NCBI RefSeq assembly: GCF_020169415.1
Contig: NZ_JAIULG010000002.1
Coordinates: 62,001-126,000 of the forward strand
Reading direction: 5' to 3'
Length of the DNA stretch: 64,000 nt
Origin: Tsukamurella sp. M9C
GTDB taxonomy: Bacteria > Actinomycetota > Actinomycetes > Mycobacteriales > Mycobacteriaceae
Made by a program: the position numbers and the translations under genes. The notes below the pieces were generated by a model. It was given only the letters and a program-made list of their open reading frames with translations, had not been told where the DNA came from and did not search any database. Positions 27,524 through 35,813 of the stretch are shown piece by piece. Within the stretch, counting starts at the first letter, position 1. Every line of letters begins with the position of its first letter.

Positions 27524-28494
27524 GCCCGGTCTCCCGTCGTGCGGACGGTGCGGGGGAGCCGGGGCCGCAGACGGGCCGCGTCGGCGAGGATCTCGCGGAA
27601 CGGTCGGGCGTCCCGTCGGCCCCGGTTGAACCGGCGCTCGATGAAGTACTGGCCCACGGCCAACACGGAGGTGATCACGATGTACCAGATGGTCGCCACC
27701 AGCAGCAGCGGCATCACCTTGAAGTTCTGGTTGTAGACCAGCTGCACCGAGTAGAGCAGATCGGTCACGGCGATGACGCTGACCAGCGACGTGGACTTGA
27801 GCAGCCCGATCAGCAGGTTGCCGGACGCGGGGATGATGGCGGGCATCGCCTGTGGGAGGACGATCCGGCGGAAGATGCGGCGCGGGCTCAGGCCCAGCGA
27901 CCGCGCGGCCTCCGTCTGGCCCGGGTCCACCGAGACGAGGCCGCCGCGCACGATCTCGGCGGCGAACGCGGCCACGTCGATGGTGAGCGCGATGAACGCT
28001 GCGACCAGCCCGCCGATCAGGTGGGTGGTGTTGAACGTGACGAACTCGGGCCCGAACGGGATGCCCAGCGACAGTTTCGGGTACAGCGAAGCGAGCTGGA
28101 ACCAGAAGAGCAGCAGCACCAACGGCGGGACGGACCGCACGAGCCAGACGAAGACGAAGGACACCGTCTGGAGCACCGGGCCGCCCCACAGCCGCATCGC
28201 CGCGAGCCCGATCCCGAGCACGAAGCCGGCAGCGAAGGTGATCGCGGTGAGCCACAGCGTGAGCCACAGGCCCTTGAGAACCGCCTCCTGCGTGAAGTAG
28301 TGGGCGACCGTGGGCCATTCGAAACGCTCATTGGTGACGAGCGTGTTCACCAGCATCGCGCCGAGGACGGCCACGACGGCGGCCGCGATCCATCGTCCGG
28401 GGCGGCGCCGCGGCACGAGACGCACCGGTGCCGCGGAGGTGTCCGTCGGCGGGCCCTGTGCGGCCCGCGACGGGGAGAGAATCGTTGTCGCCAT
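27520..28494 (-). CDS. ABC transporter permease, polar amino acid type
   Basis: 324 residues from the ATG at 28494. A hydrophilic N-terminus of about 35 residues precedes roughly six membrane helices. The PAAT permease features are '[20 protein letters not shown]' and '[19 protein letters not shown]'. The ATPase-contacting EAA-type loop is '[20 protein letters not shown]'. Only one permease gene is present, so it probably forms a homodimer. It is the first gene of the operon and follows the two-component genes after 42 bp. Confidence 0.92.
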   Translation of the reverse strand: MATTILSPSRAAQGPPTDTSAAPVRLVPRRRPGRWIAAAVVAVLGAMLVNTLVTNERFEWPTVAHYFTQEAVLKGLWLTLWLTAITFAAGFVLGIGLAAMRLWGGPVLQTVSFVFVWLVRSVPPLVLLLFWFQLASLYPKLSLGIPFGPEFVTFNTTHLIGGLVAAFIALTIDVAAFAAEIVRGGLVSVDPGQTEAARSLGLSPRRIFRRIVLPQAMPAIIPASGNLLIGLLKSTSLVSVIAVTDLLYSVQLVYNQNFKVMPLLLVATIWYIVITSVLAVGQYFIERRFNRGRRDARPFREILADAARLRPRLPRTVRTTGDRA

Positions 28495-28502
28495 GATGTC
28501 CG

Positions 28503-28508
28503 ACCGTA
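28503..28508 (-). promoter_or_regulatory. Candidate -10 box (TACGGT) of the ABC-transporter operon
   Basis: TACGGT on the minus strand ends eight bases before the permease ATG. It suggests that the transporter operon has its own promoter rather than only reading through from the two-component genes upstream. Confidence 0.35.
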
Positions 28509-28536
28509 AGTCGTTGGCGCGCAGAGAAGAAGGTTT

Positions 28537-29214
28537 TCAATCGCCCTGACCGGATGCGGCGATCCCGGAATCGAAGGCGAAGCGGACGGCGTGCGCACGG
28601 TCCCGGAGCTGCGCCTTCGCGAACAGATTGTTGATGTGCGTCTTCACCGTCGACTCGCTCACGAACAGCCGCGCGGCGATGTCGCGGTTCGCGAGACCGT
28701 CGGCGATGAGCCGCAGCACCTCCGTCTCGCGGGGCGTCAGGTCGGCGGGCGTGACCGCCGGGGGCGACGGTGCCCGCCCGGCCCCGGAACCCCCGGTCGC
28801 CGACGCCAGCAGCCGCTGCTGCACCTGCGGGTCGAGCACCGACTGTCCCGCGGCGGCAGCGGTGATCGCGGCGGCGATCTCCGCCCGCCCCGCGTTCTTG
28901 GTGAGGTAGCCGCGCGCGCCCGCCTGGAGCCCGCGCAGGATCGACTCCTCGTCGTCGAACGTGGTGAGCAGGACGACGGCGGTGTCCGGTGCGTCGGCGA
29001 GGACGCGCTCGGTGGCGCCGGCGCCGTCGAGGTTCGGCATCCGCAGGTCGGTGAGAAGCACGTCGGGGCGGTGCTCGCGGACCAGCGCGACCGCCTCGAC
29101 GCCATCGCCGGCGGCCCCGACCACCGCGATCCCGGGCATCAGGTCGAGCATCGCGGCGAGCGCCTCGCGCACCGCGGCCTGATCGTCGGCGACCACCACT
29201 CGGATGTCGTTCAC
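28537..29214 (-). CDS. NarL/LuxR-type response regulator
   Basis: 225 residues from a GTG directly abutting the kinase stop. The receiver domain has the acidic pair in 'VVVADDQAAVREAL', the phospho-acceptor Asp in 'PDVLLTDLRMPNLDG' (about residue 54), and the conserved Lys in 'GYLTKNAGRAEI'. A linker rich in Ala and Pro leads to the LuxR helix-turn-helix 'LTPRETEVLRLIADGLANRD', then 'VSESTVKTHINNLF'. It is the cognate partner of the upstream kinase. A link to the ABC operon just downstream is possible from position only. Confidence 0.93.
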   Translation of the reverse strand: MNDIRVVVADDQAAVREALAAMLDLMPGIAVVGAAGDGVEAVALVREHRPDVLLTDLRMPNLDGAGATERVLADAPDTAVVLLTTFDDEESILRGLQAGARGYLTKNAGRAEIAAAITAAAAGQSVLDPQVQQRLLASATGGSGAGRAPSPPAVTPADLTPRETEVLRLIADGLANRDIAARLFVSESTVKTHINNLFAKAQLRDRAHAVRFAFDSGIAASGQGD

Positions 29215-30324
29215 TCACAGCTCCTTGATCGGATCGGACGGGCGGGGCAGGACCAGGCGGACCGCCCAGCCGCCGTCGCCGGTCGGCCCGGCGTGCAGCG
29301 AGCCGCCGGCCTCGGCCGCGCGCTCACGCATGCCGATCAGCCCCATGCCGGAGCCGTGCACGGCGGTCGCGGTCCCGGCCCCGTTGGTCACGGTGAGCTC
29401 GGCACCGTCGGGCACGGGGGAGAGGCGGACGGCGACGGGCGCGCCCGCGGCGTACCGTCGGGCGTTCGTGATCGCCTCCTGGGCGACCCGCAGGACCGCC
29501 CGGGCCTGTACGTCCGTCAGCTCGACCGGTTCGGTCGCGACGGTCTCGTCGGGGCCGTCCGCGAGGGCGGCGAGCGTCGCGGGCAGATCGACGGTGTCCT
29601 CCCGCAGCGCGTGGACGGCGCCGCGGGCCTCGGTGACGCCGTCCGCGATCGCGCCGCGGGCACGCTGGACGGCGGCGCGGGCGTCGTCGGGCCGGTTCGC
29701 CTCCAGGAGGGCGTCGGCGAGCTCGAGCTGCATACCCGCGCCGGAGAGGGTGTGGGCGAGGACGTCGTGCAGGTCGCGGGCGATGCGGGCGCGTTCGGCG
29801 AGCGCGCTGCTGCGCGACTCGGACTCCGCGGTCAGCTTCGTCTGTTCCACGAGCTGTTCGAGCGCCCGGGTGCGTTCGCGGCGGCTGCGACCGGCGATGC
29901 CGGCCCACACCGTCGCGGTGACCGAGACGCCGATCCAGATCGCGTTGAAGTCGGTGGGGCCGGTGAGCGATGCGGTCGCGGTGACGCTGGCGCCGGCGAG
30001 CACCGCGAGCGGGACGGAGATGCGGGCCGGGAACGCGCCGCCCAGGTGGACCGTCGAGATGTAGAGCAGGACACCGAGCGCGCCGTTCGGCTGGAGCGCG
30101 AACAGGACGCCGGCGGCGACCACCGTCGCAGCCTCGGTCGCGACCCGCGCGGGCAGCGGGACCCGGTCCTCCGGAAGGCACCGGACGACGACGCCGGCCG
30201 CGGCGATCGTGAACAGGATGGCGGTCCACGGGCTGTCGCGGTGGAAGTCGAGGGTCGCGCCGGCGACCACGACGCCGGCCACCGCGATGACGAGCGTGAT
30301 CCTCGTCCGCAACCCGTCCAGCAC
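29215..30324 (-). CDS. Sensor histidine kinase, HisKA_3 type
   Basis: 369 residues from the GTG at 30324; longer in-frame starts would run into the divergent gene. About five or six membrane helices fill residues 5-140 with little periplasmic sequence, so the signal is probably sensed within the membrane. The dimerisation helix carries the phospho-His in 'ERARIARDLHDVLAHTLSG'. The HATPase_c domain has 'VAQEAITNARRYA' and 'GSGMGLIGMRERAAEAGGSL'. It pairs with the adjoining NarL-type regulator, and stop and start are immediately adjacent. Confidence 0.92.
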   Translation of the reverse strand: MLDGLRTRITLVIAVAGVVVAGATLDFHRDSPWTAILFTIAAAGVVVRCLPEDRVPLPARVATEAATVVAAGVLFALQPNGALGVLLYISTVHLGGAFPARISVPLAVLAGASVTATASLTGPTDFNAIWIGVSVTATVWAGIAGRSRRERTRALEQLVEQTKLTAESESRSSALAERARIARDLHDVLAHTLSGAGMQLELADALLEANRPDDARAAVQRARGAIADGVTEARGAVHALREDTVDLPATLAALADGPDETVATEPVELTDVQARAVLRVAQEAITNARRYAAGAPVAVRLSPVPDGAELTVTNGAGTATAVHGSGMGLIGMRERAAEAGGSLHAGPTGDGGWAVRLVLPRPSDPIKEL

Positions 30325-30402
30325 CTCGTCATGATGGCACGCGATCGTGCGCGGTGCTTCCGACCCGCCCGTCGTTCGGCGGACCGGGCGATTCGCGATG
30401 AC

Positions 30403-30408
30403 TAACAT
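30403..30408 (+). promoter_or_regulatory. Candidate -10 box (TAACAT) of the small membrane protein gene
   Basis: TAACAT ends seven bases before the in-frame GTG at 30416. That spacing favours the GTG over the ATG at 30398, which would lie upstream of the transcription start. Confidence 0.4.
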
Positions 30409-30415
30409 CGAGTGT

Positions 30416-30844
30416 GTGCGCGTGACCCTGACCCTGGCGGCCCTCGCGGTCGTCTTCGCGGGTGCGTGGTTCGCCTTCCTCGGGTGGGATCACGAGTACT
30501 ACGAGGTCGACGGTGTCGCGCAGGGCCCGTACCAGCCGTGGCAGGTGATCGCCTGCGGCGCCGTGATCGTCCTCGCGTGCACCGCGGCGTTCGCGTATCT
30601 GCGGCGCGTCTGGCTGCTGGCGGTGATCCCCGTGGTCGCCGTCGTGGGCTTCGCGGTGCCGTGGGCGGCGCGGGCGTCGCAGGACGACACGGGCCTGTGG
30701 GTGGTCGGGCTGCTGTTCCTCCTGGTGGGCGGGACGATGGGGCTCACCGTCTGGCTGGCGGTGGGCTACGCCGTCGTGGAGACGGTGCGCGCGGTTCGCG
30801 CCCGGCGCCGCGGTCCTGGAGTGGCGCCAGCGCCTCGGACGTAG
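30416..30844 (+). CDS. Small membrane protein, function unknown
   Basis: 142 residues if translation starts at the GTG at 30416. There are four predicted membrane helices: about residues 3-19, 40-58, 65-82 and 95-117. The outer loop between the first two contains 'GWDHEYYEVDGVAQGPYQPW', an aromatic and acidic segment. The tail is Arg/Pro-rich. I do not recognise a family. It lies divergent from the two-component kinase and 42 bp before ilvA. Confidence 0.6.
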   Translation: MRVTLTLAALAVVFAGAWFAFLGWDHEYYEVDGVAQGPYQPWQVIACGAVIVLACTAAFAYLRRVWLLAVIPVVAVVGFAVPWAARASQDDTGLWVVGLLFLLVGGTMGLTVWLAVGYAVVETVRAVRARRRGPGVAPAPRT

Positions 30845-30886
30845 GCGGGTGACGCCGCGCCCGGCGCGAGTGGGAAAATGGCCCGC

Positions 30887-32209
30887 ATGTCTACGTCATC
30901 GATGTCCAGTGCCGCCGCCGACCTGACGGTGCACTCGATTATCGATGCCCGCGCGCGGCTCGCCGGGGTGGTGTCGGTGAGCCCGCTGCAGCACTGCGAG
31001 CGGCTCTCCGCGCTGACCGGGGCCAAGGTCTACCTCAAGCGCGAGGACCTGCAGGTGGTGCGGTCGTACAAGATCCGCGGCGCGTACAACCTCATGGCGC
31101 AGCTCACCGAGGCGGAGAAGGCGGCCGGGGTGGTCGCGGCCTCGGCCGGTAACCACGCGCAGGGCGTCGCCTTCGCGTGCCGGGCGATGGAAGTGCACGG
31201 CCGGATCTACGTGCCGACCACCACGCCGAAGCAGAAGCGGGACCGCATCCGCGCGCACGGCGGCCGGTACGTCGAGCTGATCGCCACCGGCGAGACCTAC
31301 GACGCCGCGGCAGCCGCCGCCCAGGAGGACGTCGCGTCGACGGGGGCCACCTGGGTCCACGCCTTCGACGACCCGCGCACCACGTCGGGGCAGGGCACCA
31401 TCGGCGTCGAGCTCGTCGAGCAGCTCGACGGGGTCGTCCCCGACGTGACCGTCATGCCCGTCGGCGGCGCCGGCTGCTTCGCCGGGGTGACGCGGTACCT
31501 GCGCTCGCAGTCCCCGTCGGCCACGATCGTCGGCGCCGAGCCCGCGGGCGCACCGTCGCTGGCGCGCGCGCTCGAGGCCGGCGGGCCCATCGACCTGCCC
31601 ACCATCGACCCCTTCGTCGACGGTGCCGCCGTCAAGCGGATCGGCTCCATCGGCTACGACGTCGCGGCGTCCGAGGGTGGGGTCGTGTGGCCCGCGCACG
31701 CAGTGCACGACGTCGCGGCCGGCGAGCTCGGCATCATCGAGGTCGACGAGGGCGCGATCTGCACCGCGATGCTGGACCTGTACCAGAACGAGGGCGTCAT
31801 CGCGGAGCCCGCGGGCGCGCTGTCGGTGGCCGCGCTGGCGCAGCTGCGGTTCGAGCCCGGCGCCACGGTCGTGTGCCTGCTCTCCGGCGGCAACAACGAC
31901 GTCTCGCGCTACAACGAGGTGATCGAGCGGTCACTGGTGCATCAGGGCCTCAAGCACTACTTCCTGGTCGCCTTCCCCCAGGAGCCCGGCGCGCTGCGCC
32001 GCTTCCTCGACGAGGTGCTCGGGCCTGACGACGACGTGACGCTCTTCGAGTACGTCAAGCGCAACAACCGCGACACCGGCGAGGCCCTCGTGGGTGTGGA
32101 GCTGGGCCGCGCCGGCGATCTCGGCGCGCTGCTGGAGCGGATGGACTCCTCGCGCCTGCACTGCGAGCGGCTCGAGCCCGGTTCGCCCGCGTACCGCTAC
32201 CTGACGTAG
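30887..32209 (+). CDS. ilvA: Threonine ammonia-lyase (biosynthetic threonine dehydratase)
   Basis: 440 residues from the ATG at 30887. The PLP lysine is in 'VVRSYKIRGAYNLMAQ'. 'VAASAGNHAQGVAFA' and 'MPVGGAGCFAGVTRYL' bind the cofactor, and the C-terminal ACT-like regulatory segment is 'KHYFLVAFPQEPGALRRFLD'. A GAAAAT box ends seven bases before this ATG, while the earlier ATG at 30878 overlaps that box, so 30887 is preferred. The enzyme deaminates threonine to 2-oxobutanoate in isoleucine synthesis. The single ACT-like domain is as in short actinobacterial IlvA. Confidence 0.93.
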   Translation: MSTSSMSSAAADLTVHSIIDARARLAGVVSVSPLQHCERLSALTGAKVYLKREDLQVVRSYKIRGAYNLMAQLTEAEKAAGVVAASAGNHAQGVAFACRAMEVHGRIYVPTTTPKQKRDRIRAHGGRYVELIATGETYDAAAAAAQEDVASTGATWVHAFDDPRTTSGQGTIGVELVEQLDGVVPDVTVMPVGGAGCFAGVTRYLRSQSPSATIVGAEPAGAPSLARALEAGGPIDLPTIDPFVDGAAVKRIGSIGYDVAASEGGVVWPAHAVHDVAAGELGIIEVDEGAICTAMLDLYQNEGVIAEPAGALSVAALAQLRFEPGATVVCLLSGGNNDVSRYNEVIERSLVHQGLKHYFLVAFPQEPGALRRFLDEVLGPDDDVTLFEYVKRNNRDTGEALVGVELGRAGDLGALLERMDSSRLHCERLEPGSPAYRYLT

Positions 32210-32257
32210 TCGCCCACGTATGCGCCTTGATGCACAATGACATCGAGGAGGTGCACT

Positions 32258-32590
32258 ATGGCGAAACTGGAGCACGCTTTCGTGGGCGACTTCGACAGCG
32301 CGTTGGAGGTGCTCGACGCGCACATCATGGGTGGCAGTGCCTCGGCCACGTTCGAGGACGGAAGCACGATCGCGGCGGGTGGGGTTCGCGTCGCCGTGCG
32401 GGTGTACGAGCGATACAGCTACACCGGCTCCAACCGGGTGAGCCTGAGTCTCACGCTCGTGGGGCACGGGGAGGATCTGTATCTGACCGGGATCACGTCC
32501 GGCGGCAGTCAGGCGATGTTCTTCAAGGTCAACCGCTTCGGCGAGGACGCCTTCCTGAAGAAGCTCCAGCACGCGCTCGCTCAGCTCTGA
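32258..32590 (+). CDS. DUF6054-like small protein
   Basis: 110 residues from the ATG at 32258, preceded by a strong GAGGAGG ribosome-binding site. The sequence is soluble and beta-rich: 'DFDSALEVLDAHIMGGSAS', 'AVRVYERYSYTGSNRVSLSL' and 'GGSQAMFFKVNRFGEDAFL' look like the DUF6054 family from memory, which has no known function. Composition is somewhat less GC-rich than in neighbours, and the strong Shine-Dalgarno contrasts with the leaderless genes around it, so horizontal acquisition is possible. Confidence 0.7.
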   Translation: MAKLEHAFVGDFDSALEVLDAHIMGGSASATFEDGSTIAAGGVRVAVRVYERYSYTGSNRVSLSLTLVGHGEDLYLTGITSGGSQAMFFKVNRFGEDAFLKKLQHALAQL

Positions 32591-32609
32591 CGGGCGCGGG
32601 CCGCGATCA

Positions 32610-33110
32610 TCAGGCGACCGAGACCGCGTGCTGCGCGCGGTGCGCGGCGACGCGCTGCTGCAGGAACCAGGTCTGCGCGTAGAGGGTGACGCCGATGAAG
32701 AGCATCGTCGTCACGCCGGCGAAGCCGCGGCCGGTGTGATCGCCCATTGCCATCGGCACCAGGACGTCGACGCCGATGTGCAGCGCGATCGCGACGATCC
32801 ACAGGCCGATGGTGGCGGCGGTGCCCTGCCGCAGGTAGCGGCCGTCGGGGCCGGGGAAGACCTTCGTGGTCAACGCCCGCGGGTAGGCCAGCGCGACGGC
32901 GATGATCAGGCCCAGGACCGCGGCGACGACATGGCCCGCGCCGACCTCGCCGCCGCCCGAGACGTACTGCACGGTCTGGTAGAGGCCGACCGCGGCGAGG
33001 ACCAGCGCGATGCGGGCGGTCTTGTCCTTGAGGGGGCGGGCCTGCAACTGGCGGTAGAAGATCCAGCCGACGGCGAGGACGGCGATGACGGCGGTGGTCG
33101 CTGTGTTCAT
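32610..33110 (-). CDS. Integral membrane protein, function unknown
   Basis: 166 residues from the ATG at 33110. Four to five membrane helices are predicted: about 4-20, 32-48, 55-75, 95-113 and 128-148. They are linked by 'RQLQARPLKDKTARI' and a short 'FPGPDGRYLRQG' loop. It faintly resembles the CcdC/DUF1453 group in its opening 'YRQLQARPL' stretch, but I would not assign it. The frame continues upstream, but those codons overlap the divergent PPOX gene. It converges with the DUF6054-like gene with a 19-bp gap. Confidence 0.65.
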   Translation of the reverse strand: MNTATTAVIAVLAVGWIFYRQLQARPLKDKTARIALVLAAVGLYQTVQYVSGGGEVGAGHVVAAVLGLIIAVALAYPRALTTKVFPGPDGRYLRQGTAATIGLWIVAIALHIGVDVLVPMAMGDHTGRGFAGVTTMLFIGVTLYAQTWFLQQRVAAHRAQHAVSVA

Positions 33111-33189
33111 GCCGATGACTCTGCCGCGATCGTCGCCGCGGCGGATCGACCGACGGGTGGAGATCCGGGTGGAGACGTAGCCTCGACCC

Positions 33190-33621
33190 ATGCAGATCAG
33201 CGACACCCTCACGCCCGCCGTCGTCGATTTCCTCTCCGCGGGAACGCGCACCGGCCACCTCGCCTACCTCGCCGGGGACGGCCGCCCGCTCACCGCGCCG
33301 GTCTGGTTCGTCGTGGACGACGGTGCCCTCGTCTTCGCGACCGGCCGGGACACCCCGAAGGGTCGGCTGCTGGCGAAGGATCCGCGGGTCGCGGTGTCCG
33401 TGGACCTGCAGGAGCCGCCCTACGCGTTCGCGCAGGTGCAGGGCGTCGCGGAGCTCGTCGACGACTCCGACTACCTGCTGAAGATCTGTACCGCGTGCGG
33501 CGTCCGGTACATGGGCGCCGAGCGCGGCGAGGAGTTCGGCCGGCGCAACGCCGTCCCCGAGGAGATCGTCGTGCGCGTGCGCCCCACCCGCGTCCTGTTC
33601 AACGGCGACGTGACGGCCTGA
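33190..33621 (+). CDS. PPOX-class split-barrel flavoprotein, probably F420-dependent
   Basis: 143 residues from an ATG. The split beta-barrel of the pyridoxamine-phosphate-oxidase superfamily is visible: 'GHLAYLAGDGRPLTAPVWF', 'DDGALVFATGRDTPKGRLLA' and 'VAVSVDLQEPPYAFAQVQG'. In actinobacteria, proteins of this length and pattern usually bind F420 (TIGR03618-like groups). A TAGCCT box (33178-33183) ends six bases before the ATG, giving a leaderless start. It converges on a luciferase-like oxidoreductase gene, with only three bases between stops. Confidence 0.82.
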   Translation: MQISDTLTPAVVDFLSAGTRTGHLAYLAGDGRPLTAPVWFVVDDGALVFATGRDTPKGRLLAKDPRVAVSVDLQEPPYAFAQVQGVAELVDDSDYLLKICTACGVRYMGAERGEEFGRRNAVPEEIVVRVRPTRVLFNGDVTA

Positions 33622-33624
33622 GGC

Positions 33625-34650
33625 TCAGTCGAGCTCGTCGACGGCGCCCTTGATCAGCTCGAGGCTGCGCTTGCGCTCCGCGAGGCCGGGGATCATGCCG
33701 GAGATCATCAGCTCCTGCGGCTGGGTGCGGGTGAGCAGCTCGCGGAGCTCGTCGCGCACCGTCGCCTGCGAGCCGACGATCCACGCCGACGTGGTCGGGG
33801 CGATCGCGTGCTCCTGCTCGGGCGTGAGCGGCTGCGCCGCGGCCTGCTCGTAGGTCATCATCCGGCCGGGGTTGCCGGTGCGCACCCGGTACATTGACGC
33901 CTTCGCCGGGCCGGCGATGCGCTGGGCCTCCTCGTCGGTGTCCGCGGCCACGACGGTGACCGTCAGCATCGCGTTGGGGGCGTCGAGGTCGCCGGGGCGG
34001 AAGGTCTCGCGGTACTCGGCGAGCGCGGGCAGGGTGGCCTGCGGCGCGAAGTGCCGGGCGAAGGCGAAGGGCAGGCCCAGCAGGCCGGCGAGCTTCGCGC
34101 TGAACGTCGACGAGCCGAGCAGCCACATCTGCGGGTTCGAGCCGACGCCGGGGGTCGCGGTGATCGCCACGTACGGGTGGTCGGCGGGGAAGTCGTCGCG
34201 CAGGAACGCCCGGAGATGCGCGAGTGCCTGGGGGAAGTCGTCGACGGACTCGCTGACCTTGCCGCCGCGCAGCGCATGGGCGGTGAGCTGGTCGGTGCCC
34301 GGCGCGCGGCCGATGCCCAGGTCGATGCGATCGGGGAACAGCGCGTCGAGCGTGCCGAACTGCTCGGCTACGACGAGCGGCTGGTGGTTCGGCAGCATGA
34401 CGCCGCCGGAGCCCACGCGGATCTTCTCGGTCGCCGCGGCGATCTGGCCGATCAGCACCGCGGGGGCGGAGCTGGCGATGCCCGGCATCGAGTGATGCTC
34501 GGCGACCCAGACCCGCTCGTAGCCGAGGCGTTCGGCCTCCTGCGCGGTCGCGATGGTGTCGCGGAGGGCGTCGCCGAAGGACGCACCGTCGACGACGGGG
34601 GCGAGCTCGAGCAGGGACAGGCGAGGGCGGGGGAAGGGGGCTTCGGTCAC
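33625..34650 (-). CDS. LLM class flavin-dependent oxidoreductase, MsnO8-like
   Basis: 341 residues from the GTG at 34650. It shows the group 1 luciferase-family pattern: '[20 protein letters not shown]', '[20 protein letters not shown]', '[20 protein letters not shown]' and '[15 protein letters not shown]'. It resembles the second gene of the 18.9-21 kb operon. The in-frame ATG at 34683 lies within a hairpin and is less likely. The substrate is unknown; it is a stand-alone gene separated from the upstream F420-type gene by a hairpin. Confidence 0.87.
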   Translation of the reverse strand: MTEAPFPRPRLSLLELAPVVDGASFGDALRDTIATAQEAERLGYERVWVAEHHSMPGIASSAPAVLIGQIAAATEKIRVGSGGVMLPNHQPLVVAEQFGTLDALFPDRIDLGIGRAPGTDQLTAHALRGGKVSESVDDFPQALAHLRAFLRDDFPADHPYVAITATPGVGSNPQMWLLGSSTFSAKLAGLLGLPFAFARHFAPQATLPALAEYRETFRPGDLDAPNAMLTVTVVAADTDEEAQRIAGPAKASMYRVRTGNPGRMMTYEQAAAQPLTPEQEHAIAPTTSAWIVGSQATVRDELRELLTRTQPQELMISGMIPGLAERKRSLELIKGAVDELD

Positions 34651-34663
34651 AGAAGAGACAACC

Positions 34664-34697
34664 GGGGGCGACCCGGAAATCATCCCGGACCGCCCCC
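34664..34697. terminator. GC-rich hairpin between two luciferase-like genes
   Basis: GGGGGCG (34664-34670) pairs with CGCCCCC (34691-34697), and an inner CCGG/CCGG pairing extends the stem across two mismatches around an AAATCAT loop. It lies between the stop of the 35757-34717 gene and the start of the 34650 gene on the same strand, so it probably terminates or attenuates read-through. Confidence 0.45.
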
Positions 34698-34716
34698 GTC
34701 GACGTTGTGGCGGTTG

Positions 34717-35757
34717 CTACACGAGCTCGCGCAGCGCCTCGATCTGCTTCACCCGGCCGGCCGCGTCCTCCGCGATCGGCACGACGTTGAGCACGGTCGC
34801 GCCGGCCTCCTCGAACGCGGCGACCCGCTCCTTGACGTAGCCCTTCGGGCCGATCAGGGAGACGCTGCGGGCCAGCTCGTCCGGCACAGCCTCCACCGCG
34901 GCGGCCTTGTCGCCGGCCAGGTACAGCTCCTGGATCCGGTCGGCCTCGGCGCCGTAGCCGTAGTTGGTGGCCAGCGTGTGATAGAAGTTCTTGCCCTTGG
35001 CGCCCATGCCGCCGATGTACAGCGCGAGGTGCGGCTTGACGAAGCCGAGCAGGTGGTCGACGTTCTCGCCGATCGCCATTGCGGGCCCGGCGTAGACGTC
35101 GAGCTCGCCCAGCGCGGGATCGCGCTTGGCCTTGCCTTCGGCGACCGCGTCGCCCCACACGTCCTTGGCCTTCTCCGGCAGGAAGAAGATCGGCTGCCAG
35201 CCCTCGGCGACCTCGGCGGCCAGCGCCACGTTCTTCTGGCCGAGCGCGGCGAGCAGGACCGGGATGCGCTCGCGCACCGGGTGATTGATCAGCTTGAGCG
35301 GCTTGCCCAGGCCCGTGCCGCCGTCCTCCTGGGTGAGCGGCATCGTGTAGAACTTGCCGCGGTGCTCGAGCCGCTCGCGGCGCCACACCTTGCGGCAGAT
35401 CTCGATGATCTCGCGGGTGCGGCCGATCGGCGCGTCGTACTTCACGCCGTGGAAGCCCTCGATCACCTGCGGGCCCGAGGCGCCCAGGCCCAGGATGAAC
35501 CGGCCGTCGGACACGTTGTCCAGGCCCGCCGCGGTCATCGCGGTCAGCGTGGGCGTGCGGGTGTAGATCTGCAGGATGCCGGACGCCAACTGCACGCGCT
35601 CCGTCTTCGCGGCGAGGTAGCCCAGCGCGCTGACCGCGTCGAACGAGTACGCCTCGGGGACGAAGACGATGTCCAGCCCCGCCCGCTCCAGGTCGAGGAC
35701 CTCGTCGGCCGTGGCCTTGAACCCGTCCGTGTAGTTGATGCCCAATCCGATTCGCAT
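34717..35757 (-). CDS. LLM class F420-dependent oxidoreductase, Rv3520c-type
   Basis: 346 residues from the ATG at 35757. The start 'MRIGLGINYTDGFKATADEV', 'RVQLASGILQIYTRTPTLTA', 'GRFILGLGASGPQVIEGFHG' and 'RIPVLLAALGQKNVALAAEV' match the F420-dependent TIGR03559 (Rv3520c) subfamily. In M. tuberculosis the homologue is linked to steroid or lipid catabolism by context, not by proven activity. No F420 synthesis gene lies in this window. An inverted repeat overlaps its start. Confidence 0.9.
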   Translation of the reverse strand: MRIGLGINYTDGFKATADEVLDLERAGLDIVFVPEAYSFDAVSALGYLAAKTERVQLASGILQIYTRTPTLTAMTAAGLDNVSDGRFILGLGASGPQVIEGFHGVKYDAPIGRTREIIEICRKVWRRERLEHRGKFYTMPLTQEDGGTGLGKPLKLINHPVRERIPVLLAALGQKNVALAAEVAEGWQPIFFLPEKAKDVWGDAVAEGKAKRDPALGELDVYAGPAMAIGENVDHLLGFVKPHLALYIGGMGAKGKNFYHTLATNYGYGAEADRIQELYLAGDKAAAVEAVPDELARSVSLIGPKGYVKERVAAFEEAGATVLNVVPIAEDAAGRVKQIEALRELV

Positions 35758-35788
35758 AAGCGTTAGGTTCTCACAAAGCAACCGCTTA
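35757..35788. promoter_or_regulatory. Inverted repeat at the start of the Rv3520c-type gene
   Basis: TAAGCG (35757-35762) and CGCTTA (35783-35788) form an inverted pair at the start codon and upstream. A second pairing, GGTT (35766-35769) with AACC (35780-35783), is nested. This is the kind of site a TetR-family regulator would use, but no such gene is adjacent. Support is limited to the symmetry. Confidence 0.3.
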
Positions 35789-35813
35789 GCGACAGAGTGC
35801 CCGCGGATTGTGG

